Part shown: positions 12,901 through 24,900 of the stretch, in pieces
How positions within the stretch are numbered: the stretch's first letter is position 1
Layout of the letters: every line of letters starts with the position of its first letter
Assembly: GCA_963573305.1 (NCBI GenBank)
Contig: OY754327.1
Location: 187,124,386 to 187,188,385, forward strand
Reading direction: 5' to 3'
Source: Pyrrhosoma nymphula
Lineage: Eukaryota; Arthropoda; Insecta; Odonata; Coenagrionidae
Length of the DNA: 64,000 bases
Position numbers and translations under genes: made by a program
Notes under the pieces: model-generated
The model's input: only the letters and a program-made list of their open reading frames with translations
Told to the model about the DNA's origin: nothing
Database searches by the model: none

Positions 12901-15900
12901 AATTTTTTTTCTACAGATAATACCACTAGTGCAACTCATAAAGCACAATCTGGAAGCACCAGCACCCATAGGTTCAGGACTTCAAGGGCTGAAAATGAAC
13001 TTTTGTTGTCATTGAAAAGAAGATTTTCTGGAATTCAGAATGATTCTACATTGGCACAAGCTACCTTTCTAGATCCAAGGTTCAAGCAAATACCATTTAC
13101 AATGAACAAAGTTTGCAGAATGTCAAAGATCTCATATTGTCAGTAATCACTGAAGAAGATTCAAAAGTAGAACTGGATTCTGTGGCCCAAACATCCACTG
13201 TGTACACTAGTTTAGGGATTTGGTCACAATATAAGAATCTTGTTACCTCTGCAGAGAATACTCCCCAGGAAACATCAGGTGAGGAAGAACTAAATAAGTA
13301 CATTAGTGAGAGTACAATGCACCCAGAAGCAAGCATGGAAGATATTGGGAAATACTGGCACAACAGCCATTTTCTCAGACTGAAAAAACTTGCTCTTAAG
13401 TATCTTTGCATACCCCCAGCTACAGTCTTCAGTGAAAGGCTTTTCAGCACTGCAGGGAATATTGTAGATGCCAAAAGAAATAGGTTGGATCCAGAGAGGG
13501 TCAAAATGATTTTGTTTTTGAATAAAAACTTAAACAATTGACTGCATGATCTGTGAATGTGGAAAAATGTCTGAATTTGAATTTATTTTTATGTACATCA
13601 TAATGTGTAATGTCCACATGATTTTTCTTTTGTTAAATTGAAAGATAATGTGCAATAATGCCTATAGTTACTAACACTTCCAAATATCAGTCAAGTTATT
13701 CCTCATTGTAGTCTTTATTCTTTAGTGCTTTGCTATTATGTTTTTCTGCTATAATTTTTGAAGTGAAAAAGCTAATTTACTATTTTAATGACTCGTACTT
13801 GCTTTGAATTCTATAGAATTCAGTTAATATGGGAATTCCTTGTCATGTAATATGCATTCTTCACCAAATTTTTTTAGAAGTAAAAAAATATTGTTTTAAG
13901 ATTTGTGTTAGTTTTATTACGTTTTATTTGTTTTAAGATTTCAAAAAATATCCAAAACTTATAGCTCATTATATTTTATAGCTTGGCTATGTATAATTTG
14001 TTGCTTATTGAAAGATTTAAATATTCAAACTTTGCAACAGAGTACCATTTCAGAATCAAGAATCGAAAACACAGGAATCGGGATCGGGTTTGGAATAGAA
14101 AAAAACTGGAATCGACCCATCCTTAGTAATAACTCACGATATTTTTGCATATTTGTGTATGTCTTTGTCATACTGCATTAATCTTGATTTGACATGTTCT
14201 GTCTTACGACCAATGAATGAATCAAGAATTATTATTATTATAGTTGTGCATAGCTCAGCCAAGAATGGAATGGCTACTGGATCAAGTTTGACAGTGAGGG
14301 AGGTTCCATGATGGGAAGGCATTTGCACAGAGGCTCATTTTCCTCTTTAATCTCATTGTACACTGAGATAAGGTCTAGATGCTTGAGTAAAAATTCCTTG
14401 AGGCCTGACTGATATTCTGCATCAATCACAGAATTTTTTGTCGAAGTTGCATGATGCTAATTTACCTCGGGATGAGGATACATCCATGGGGAAACGTCAA
14501 AATATTGCATCAACTATTGACTACATAGAATTCATCCTCATTTCATATGTTATTAAAAAATGTATTTTTTTCAGGTTTGTGTTTTGGCCTGCACTACATC
14601 TAAAAAAGAGTGTAAGTATCACCTGCATCACAATTGCACCATTTAGTTGGATCGATGCAGCCACCAATGATCCCACACTCGCACTTGTGGGACCCAGGGA
14701 GGGAGCCACCCCAATAGTCCATCTTCTGGTTGTAGCGCGAAACCCACCACGAGAAGGGTTGGAACACATTGTTGTGGACTGAAAAAAATCAAAAGTTGAC
14801 GTTAAAGAGACACCCTCTCGGAAAATTAGTCTCAGACTATAAATGAAACCAATAACAACATAGTAATAAAGTAAGTCCTCTACTACCTAAATTTCAAGTG
14901 TAAAAACAACTAAATGTGCAATGAACTTATAATCAAATGACCCATAGCATTGGTTCTCACCAATCATACGCTTCCTTGCCTATCTCCTATCATATAATAA
15001 TTTTGCAAAAAAGACAAGGAATTAGTTCGGGCGAAAAGGTGGTGTGTGGCACAAAGCATAAGGCTTAAGTAAAGGAACATTTTCATTCATTTGGGTGGTG
15101 CAGATAATGCCGTAAAATTAGATTTTGGAAAAAATATAAAATGAATACCACGCTCAGAGATCCTTTTCATGTGACTGCTTACGTGACATAATGATGGCAA
15201 ATGGCTACATCAAGCAATTTATTGCTATTCATGACTAATTTTGTTTTCAAATGGACTGAAACTTGAATTGTTCAACTACAGCCAACCAGCTGCATCTGCT
15301 TCACAGCAGGCATGAATCCTTTAATCCGGTTGATGGAATGCCATCGCCATTTCAGGTATGCACCAAAACGCACTTTAAGCCATGCACTCCCTTGTTTTCG
15401 CCAGCATTCAAGTGTGCACAGCTCAATTAAGTAAATATGATAAACCACGCCGATAAACTATATGCCAATGGTTAGCTACAATGATGCATGCCTATGCTAA
15501 TTTTTTCGATTTGTGAAAAGATTGAATTTGTGAAAAAGCACTCAAATGCAACGTATTCATATGTAAAAGACAAACTGTAATGAGCAAGTAGTCAAATAAG
15601 AATTCTACTCCACCAAGCACTATCAAATTGACAGGATCTAATCTGGCATGGCAAATATGAACACACAAAGGAGGCCTTAAGTGTTTTAAAAGAAATATAA
15701 AGGAATCAAAAGTAAAAGAGTAGTTCATACCAGGCGAGTTGAGAAGGCGGGCATTTTTGCAGGAATACTGAAGCATTTGCTTGCAGGTTGTAGATCGGTT
15801 GATCAATGCCTCTATCTGATCCATGTCTGCATCATACATTATGTCCTGTATTCATGAACACAAAAACAGACATTGCAAAATCAACACAACAAGATCATAA

Positions 15901-18900
15901 GAAAATACAAGATAACATTTGGTAAAGTGTAAATTGCCATACATAGAATTCACGTATTCATTTCCAGCTCCAAACACAGCAATCTTTGGGCAGCCTTGTA
16001 TTGAGGACAGGCCTCTTCCTCCTTCCTACATCTCTCATACTACTGATCTCTACCGCCGTAAATTTTGTTTGTACCTACCATCCGTATGTCATAATGTGCT
16101 GCCCCTTCAAGATTGTGGTCAAACTTCATTGAATAAGAGACAACGTTTCCGGCGTAACTTTGTGGAAATGTTTAATATGCATATTGAAAAATCACTTGGT
16201 AAATTCCACACTTTATTTACGAAAAAACCGACCCAGGTTTCGGCAACTCAGTGCCATTTTCAAGGTATCTGATTGTGTGGTGGCCGAGTATATATACCTT
16301 ATAGGGTGGGGGGGAGGGAGGTAAAAGAAGTGGGAGGGGGGGATGGAGGTGCAAGGCCGGGAGTTGGGGGGGGGGGGAGGGGGTTTGGGTAATCCTGGGA
16401 AATTGGAAAGAAAGAAGCGGGAGGGATGAGTCAATCTGTGGTTCCTTTTGTGGAGGAGTGAGAACAACAGGGTGAAGGATGATTGTTGGTGACTACGAGG
16501 GTAGGAGGTTGTGGGAAGGGGGGATACTGATTTTTAGGAGAGGAGAATGGGTGGAGAACATATGGTCATTACATAAAATACTTTGGCAGTTAACAATTTC
16601 AAATAGCTCTAAAAAATCCAGCTTATAGCCTTTGTAAACTGTATGTAAAATTTCATAATCAAAATTGCTAAAATGGTTGTTTAAACATAAATGTTCTGCA
16701 AAGTATGAATTACCATTCCCATTTATAAAACAGTTTCTGTGTTCTTTCACTCGGTCTTTGAATTTGCATCCAGTTTGACCAATATAACAGATGTCACAAT
16801 CGTCGCACTTCAGTTTATACACTCCACTTTTGTCTGTTCTCACATATTTGTCTTTGGAGTTAAAAAACATTCTCCCCACAGTACCTGATTGTAAAATGAT
16901 ACTCCATGTGTTTTGTCCGATATAAGTGACTCAAGTTAATATGCCACACCTTGGAAAAATGGCAATGGGTACCTCTTTTTTATACTGTGATCAGGGGAAT
17001 GAACAGTTAACAATTGTATAGCTTTTGATTTTTCTACCTGTTTTATCACGTTATCAACACAAGCCTGGGTATAACCATTTCTGGTGGCAATCATGTTAAT
17101 TATGGACCGTTCTTTGTTGTAATTACTCAGAGGCATGGGTATATTTACCAGTCTATGAGGCATTGCCCTCAAAGAAGCTAGCTTGTACCTATGGTGATGA
17201 TGAGAATCACTTGGAATTATCACGTCAGTAAAGCTGGGCTTATGATAGATAGAAAATTCATGGTAGGCTTTTGTAACATTAATGGCTAAGTCTAAAAAGT
17301 TGATCTCACTACCACCAAATTCCATGGTAAAATTAATATTTTTATGTAAAGAATTCAATACAACAAAAAAAGCGTTAAACTGTCGTTTCGTGCCCATCCA
17401 CATACAAATAATATCATCCACGCATCTAAACCAATAATTTACGTTTTTAGTCAGAGGATGTGAGGATTCGAACAGTTGCATTTCTAAATAGTTCATAAAG
17501 ATTTCAGCCAGGATTGGCGATATCAATCAATTTTTAGTCAGAGGATGTGACAATTCGAACGGTTGCATTTCTAAATATTTCTTAAAGATTTCAGCCAGGA
17601 TTGGCGACACGATCGGATACCTAGAAAATGGCACTGTGTTGCCGAAACCTAGGTCGGTTTTTTCATAAATAAAGTGTGTAATTTACCAAGTGATTTTTCA
17701 ATATTCATTGAATAAGCATGAAATAATAAAATCATCAACAGTTATGGGAAATCTTCTCTGTTGGGCATACAAAATCATAAATTTAACAAAAATTTAAAGA
17801 AAAGGTTTGGCAAATACATAAAAGCAGCTCCTATGATGAAATTGAATGCTAAACGCAAGCAATGTACATTGCTCTTCAACTGTCAGTGCCCTGGTAAGAA
17901 GCATATACGTAAAAGCATAATGGAGAAAAATGGAATGTACATTCAAAAATTCGTAACTGATCACAGGGCTTCAATACAACTTTAATTTTTTTTATAATTT
18001 AAGCATCTATTAATCCTCCCTTAAATAACCATACAGCTTTACTCAATTTGAATGAAGGAGAAAAAACAAACGTGGAAATCAATGCATTGCTAAATAATTG
18101 AATTTAAGTGGTCATGAAAATCTGGTTCCATTTTACGTCATTTCGATTAACGTCGCACATCATCAGACTTTCATTGTGTGGTATACTTTTCTAATTAATA
18201 TCTTGGATAACTTTTTTAAAATATCTTATTTTTAAATTTTATCTCTCTGTACAATTCACACTCTCCCAAAGGCATGATTGTCTAATTATCACTTGATTTA
18301 GCCACATGTTTAAATGCTTTACCTATACTTTAGCCTGAGCAGCCAAAGAGCTATGATTATGTTCTGAAATTCTGTTGTAGATTTTGGTTTAAAATATTAT
18401 TATATCTCCAACATAATTAAAAGTTTTGTTTTCTACAGCGGAATATAATATATACATAATGATCTCTTTGTAGTGAAAATAGTTTCAACATCATTGTGTT
18501 CTCATATGTTGTGAAATCTCAGCACATTTTTCAAAATCCGCTAATATCTTGATTTTACATAATTTGATTTTACATAACACCCCATTTTTGGGTCCGAATG
18601 TGTTACATAAAATCAAGACTCTACTGTATAATTCATTAGTTATTCAATTTTTTTCAGTTTTAGTGGTACCATTATAAAAATATTAATCAAAGCGCAGTCA
18701 CTATTAACTTTAACTATTACCGTAGAAATTACACTGTGTATCAGTGAATAAAAATATTGAAATTCAGGTTGGAAATCACCATAATTCCCAGAAAATTGAA
18801 TTACTTATCGGGTTTTGAAAATGAATGGTCACAACTTGTTGGGCAAAGGAGCTTAATAAGCAGCAGCCCATAAGCATGTCCTAAAAATTTCTGACGTGAG

Positions 18901-21900
18901 GAGTTAAGAGAAAAGAGAGAAATTAATAATCATTTCTTCTGCATACAAACCTGAATAAAGCTGCCAGGCTCCTGGAACCCATCAACCATGGTCGTCTCTT
19001 CATTACGGTGGCTAAGATGGGTAAGAATTCGGCCATCAGCTGAAAAAACATGAGTGGAAGACATAAATTACACAGCTGATAGTTATATCAAATACAAAGG
19101 TCTAAAGCCCGTTTGACACGGCCCATTATATTGGGCAATCCATTGAATATTGGATTGTGGCATGCTTGACACACATCAATTTCCAGCCCAATTTCAATAA
19201 CACAATCTCTCGGACAATTTCTCACCCAATATTGGCACTTAATACACACACACCACACTACTTCCGAGGAAATTTTGAAACTAGTATACTATGCTAAAGT
19301 TCACGCTCACTTGACCTATGGAGTTGCCTTATGGGGTAACTCGAGTGCAGCAAGGAAGGCATTTTCTATTCAAAAGAGGTCTATAAAGGCCATGATGAGT
19401 GTACCCATCAGGACCCCTGGAAGGCCTTTGTTTAGGCAACTGAATATCATGACTTTACCCAGCATATATATTTTTCACTCATGTTTATTTGTAAAAAAGA
19501 ATCCATCTATGTTCGTTCCTAACTCGATGGTTCATAGTCACTTGACTCGTGGAAGGGAGAATGTTCACCTGTGAGTACAATCACGTGCTGTATGTAAGAA
19601 TGGCCCTATTCACTCGGCATCACTTTTGTACAATAAGTTACCTACAAACCATAAATGTATGTCCTCTGTGTCTTCTTTTATACTAAAACTCAAAGAACTA
19701 CTGCTTAATAAATGTTATTATAGTACTGATGAACTTTTTTCAGACAATATTGTAAATCTATTGTAAAAGGTTATTATGTATTAATGTTTCTGAATATGTT
19801 CTATGTCAAAAAAGACCAACAGAACAATAAAGCTATGTATTATTATTAATTAGAGCAGGTTCTATTTTCAGCAGGCCAATCTCCAATCAGAAGTTAGCTT
19901 TGTCGTATCCTAGTGACTAAAACAAGAAGCTCTTTGTAAAACATCCAGGTATGTCAGTGATCTCTCCGGGTAGTTCAGAATTAAGTTGTTTTGTACCGGA
20001 ATCAAGTGGTGTAAAGATTTTTTAAGTTATTACGGAGGACGAAAGAAGTAGTTTCGTTATTAATCAACACGTACAAATCCCATGAATTCCATTACAAAAT
20101 TTTTGTCTGTTAAGTAGTTTATACATAATTGTCTGTGGTAATATATGATCGCCTCCGCCTATTTATGTTTTCCTCTTTGTAACAACCTTTTTTTACCAAA
20201 TATGTTAATTATCTTTTATCTTGTTTTTAAGCATTTAAATCAGTAATCAGTTAGCATTTTACAAAATGTAGGTATATTCACCTAACTTTCAAATTCTAAC
20301 TATCTACCTATCTTGACATAAAATGTTATTAATTTTTTTAACTAACAAAATTTGTTACTGTTTTATTATTTGATTACACATTTGTAAAAGGGTTTAACCG
20401 TTAAAGTAAATAAATAAATATAAGATCGCCTCGGTACAAGAGTAAAATTGCACGTGCTGAAGCAATGAAGGAAATTATTGAATGTTTTAAACAGTTTGTT
20501 GCTGTGACGGAGGAAGAGATGAAGACAAAATTTGCGAATTAAAGGATAGTGTTTTTTTTCCGAACACGGAAAACGTAAAATATCTATGAGCAGTGGAGCT
20601 AGGGTGGAATATGTTAGTATTTTGGCTTTCGAAACCACTTCCTGCACCAGGTTCAATGGCACCGATTACGCCGGTGTCCAACTTCTTCCTCAGCTATCAC
20701 AGCCAGAATATTGGCAGCAGCACATATCAATGCTCCTCTTTCAGCATTCGTTTCAAGGCAGATTTACATGTCAAATTTGACGTTTAAATCTTTACTAAAT
20801 TAATTAATTTCTTTAACAGTAACTTCTCATTCTGATAATAATAAATAATACTTTCATCTTCCTCTTCCATCACGTACTAGCGTTTCGTGATGTTCTTTCT
20901 TTCTATTTTGTGATGTGACGTGCTCATGTGGGATTTTGGAGAATTATTTTGGCCAATATTGGTCGCAACATTGATGCTTGTCATGCGGAATATATCACCC
21001 AATATTCCACTCAATATTGTGCTGCATATTTGTGCCAATTTATTGGCCAATAAATTGGCACTGTGACAAACGGGCTTAAGGAGGAAAAAGAATGAAAGGC
21101 ATTGTAACATTAAGGAGGGGCAAGCTACAGTGCACAATGTATTTTGACTTACATTGCTGCTCATTAAAAAGATTGAAAAATTATTATCAATAGGTATTTA
21201 GGCATATGTTAGACTTAGCAGTGTTAAACCCTTTTATGATATTCAAAGGACAAATTGGTGGCTTCTCACAACTTGAGTTCCAGGTGAATCTATTAAGAGG
21301 ATCTGTGCCTAAAATATATAGGAAATTTACAGCAGATAAGTAAGAAAAATCATGGAAAGAAGGGCGACAACGAAAACTAAAGGGAGACATACAGAGCGAC
21401 AATTTCCGGATCAAAATGGAGGAGAAAAGATGGAGTAAAATGATGCCTTGAGTGTAACTTCACTACACACAGGCCAAACGAACCAATGTATGTACGATTG
21501 GATCAACATTAACAATTTGTATCAGATTTTAAACAAAAAAACCCAATTTCTCACCCTAACAAATTGCAAGTTTGGTACCACTGCAGCACCGGTTGATTGA
21601 AACCAAATTTTAAAAATGTTATCTTTGCATCACAAGAAAAAATTTCAAGCTTATTCTGGGTGTCTACAGCATTTGAAATTTCGGATTCCAGGACTTTTCA
21701 AGGAGTATTCCAGGACAAATTTTAAAAAAATTCAAGGAGCTTTTATCATTTTATTTATCACTATATTTAAAAAATATTATCAATTTTTTATAAAAATTAC
21801 TACATATTTGTTGCCACATATATTCAAAATAATTTTTCATGCATAAATAAGAAACTTTTTAGCTTATTTCAGGGCTAGGATCATATCGGGATTAACAATC

Positions 21901-24900
21901 TTACGCATCATCACATGACCCGTCGAGTTTCGCATGCCCATGCGTATAGCAACTGCCGTTTTCGTTTATACCCATGTCATGTGCCGACATATATGCCCTT
22001 CTATGCCATATGACAGTAACGTAGAGGAGCCTTATGTTTCCCGTACTCGTAGGTATTGCCTATTCGCAGATGCCTGGTGGGGATTTGCAGAACAATCACA
22101 GCGCCCGTCCTATTCAACACGTACGCTTATGGGTACGAGGGGACAGACCAGGGCTTCCACTCACTTTTTGATACAGAAAAGTGAAAAAGTGAGCGATTTT
22201 TGCCAAAAAAAGTGAGGGGAAAATGTGAAAAAAGTGAGAAAATAATGATAAAATAGGTGATATTTACCCCATGTTAGATTTCTGGCAATGACAACAACCC
22301 TATTTTTGCAGTATTTTGAAGTGGAACTCAATTTAAAGCAGTAGCAACAGGGATAAAATTACAATACAAAGAATTGGACAATGAACACTTGCATTTCAAA
22401 CTCTAGAAAGCATAAAGAATAAACAAAAAATAAAGAAATCTCGACTAGAGATGAACGTTACAAAATAGGTAAGAATGAGGTAAATAATGTACTGTATATT
22501 AGGAGATCAAATGTAAAAAGCAATTATTAGAAAACAATAATAATTTTAGTCTAGGCAGGGTCCACCTGTTCCTCGGGATCATCATCCTGGCGCTTTTTGT
22601 GATTCTTAAAAAGCTGCTCTAATAGAGACAATGTCCTCTTCTCTACTTTCTTTTGCAAAGGCTCCATTTTCTTCAGCAAGTCATCTGCCCGTGACCGCAG
22701 AGTTGTGCCCCCCCCCCCCCCCCCCCAACATACTTGGGGAGATCTTGACTTTTGTCATATCTTTTTTGGCAATAGCCTCCTCCAGCTTCTTTTTTGCCTT
22801 AGTTCACTAGTTGACCACAAGCCTTGCACTCCTCAATCTCCTCCTTACTTGTCGCATGCAGGTCATCCTGCAGCTTGCCCAATGCTTGTCGTTCCTTTAA
22901 CTGGGTGGCCTCTCGCCTCTTCCTCGCCATGCAAGCGTTCTCCTCTTCTTGCAATCTCTTCAGCTTGTCGTCTTACAGTTTCCGCTGAGGCTCCAGGTAT
23001 TCTTCATACTTGCTGCATGCTTGAGCAGCTGCGACGTCATGGGCACATGTTCAGGGATGCCATTGTAGTCTCGGAGGCCATCCCTGATGTTGAGCCTGGC
23101 ATTAAGAGTACACTCCAGCATAGCCAACCGGTCAGCAGGGAGCTGATTTTTGGAACGAGAAAATCCTCGCTCAACATCAGAAATGCCATGGGCCAAACAG
23201 AGGGCAGCTTTCACCACTTTGCTTACGAGTGGATACTTGGAATCACTGGCAACATCTGTCTTGGTAAATATCTGAGTCCAGTAATCGTCAATCCTGGTTC
23301 CAGGTTCATATGGCTGAAGGGTTTCCAGCAGCAGCAATCTCCACTCATCTCGAAGGCCATCTTCGTCCACTTCCATCAGCATCTGCAGGATCTTATAACG
23401 GATACAATGTTCTGCGGGGAGCTTTCCTTGATGTTTTGAGACTTCAAACATTTCAGGTGACGAGCCTCTCTACCCTTCGCCAGAACTGATTTCTGGAGGT
23501 GGCTCACAGCCACCGGATAATGTTTTAAAGTTTCTTGATAAAATTTAAAACTCTGTTCCTGTTCGACAAGAAGCCGATCGGCATCCTTGCCAATGTCAAT
23601 TTTGCTCATTTCCAAAACATTGTTGGTATTAGAAAGAAGGCTTCTTTCATGCATTCTTGCTTGCTTGTGAGCTGGTCTGGCTTGCTGAACCGACTTAGCA
23701 ATAGGAAATATAGACTCTCAACCTCTTCATCTAAAACATGGATCATAGGCTGATCATGTTGAAAAAGTTTGAAAATCTTTCAAATATTTAAGCACTATAC
23801 AGGATAAAGGCTATCTCTGCAGGGAAGATTTTATCCTTAAGGACATTACCAATAGCCTGATAGCACTTGGATGCAAGGAGCTTTTCAACATCTTTGCCTA
23901 TCTGACAGGGTAACACTTTACGAAAATAGTGTTAGAGAGCCGGCAATAGTTCATGAAGTCTCTCTGCTGCTGGGGACAGGGTGAGCCACTGGGAAACAAC
24001 ATGCTTCAGAAACTCATGCATAGGCACTTTCTTCTCTGGTTGAGATTTTTCAAACACCTCAAAACGACTTGGATAGTCTAGAAAGTCATACATACAAGAA
24101 TAATGACGTCAGATACCTCCATTCCAAAAATTGCAAGCCCTTTCTGAAATGACGTATGGAGGATGTGCAGGTTGAATAAATCAATTTCAAGAAGTCCTCT
24201 GCCAAAATCAGATTTGAGTTTCGAGAAAAAAGTCTAACAATGGCTTTGTTTACATTAGGGCCGTCGCAAGAGACCATGAGCATTTTCCCAAAGTACACAG
24301 AACAGAACAGTATGCAGAACAAATTAACTGAAACAATATTTCAGCAGTGGCCCTGCCAATGAATGAAGTCTGTTAGTGACGAAAAACTACCCTTTTTTTT
24401 CAGAGTAGAACCTGATTCCAACCTGCAGTTGCTTAAAGCATTTCTCATTAGTTGTCTAGTCATAACAAATAGTAAAGCCAACAGCATTTTGAGCATATTC
24501 TAGCATTAGATCCCGGAAGTAAGGGCCGAGGGCTTCAGTCCACAAATACGCCACCTTTGTCCTTCCTTAAAGCATCCTCTTCCGTACGCGACCTTCCCTG
24601 TGCATTCCTGTGAAGGTGTCCATGATGCAGTCACAGGATGCAGCTGAGAAGCTAGACTGGACACTACTTCATTGCTCAAATTAGTTTGCAAATTGCGCAA
24701 AGACGACTGATTTCCGTGGAAAGGATGGATTTTGTATTTGCCAGAAAGGTGAGCATTTTTTCAAAATAGTGAGAGAAGTGACATGATTTTCGAATAAGTG
24801 AGTAAAAGTGAGAGAAGTGAGTCAGTGGAAGCCCTGGGACAAACTAATGTAGTACTGGGGGGACAAATCTTAAAAATATAGATATAGAAAATACATACGA

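Larger units (their letters stand above)
16178..17706 (-). mobile_element. Penelope-like retroelement (PLE), 5'-truncated, with inverted terminal segments
   Basis: The minus strand encodes a reverse transcriptase part (17526-16936) and a GIY-YIG endonuclease (16879-16493), the defining pair of Penelope elements. Both outer ends carry a related segment of about 90 bp in inverted orientation (16178-16271 and 17612-17704), both containing AAATCACTTGGTAAATT and CCGAAACCTAGGTCGG-like sequence. PLEs are known to carry such terminal repeats. Between the coding part and 16272 is a G-rich stretch, likely the 3' untranslated region. Confidence 0.88.

Noticed and set aside
15919..16272. 117-codon plus frame ending in the Penelope terminal segment
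   Set aside because: No family similarity and its end lies in the inverted Penelope flank; possibly old LINE sequence but not supportable.
20366..20787. Overlapping 64-98-codon frames on both strands inside the Harbinger-like element
   Set aside because: They are mutual shadows without a Harbinger nuclease or Myb-like motif.
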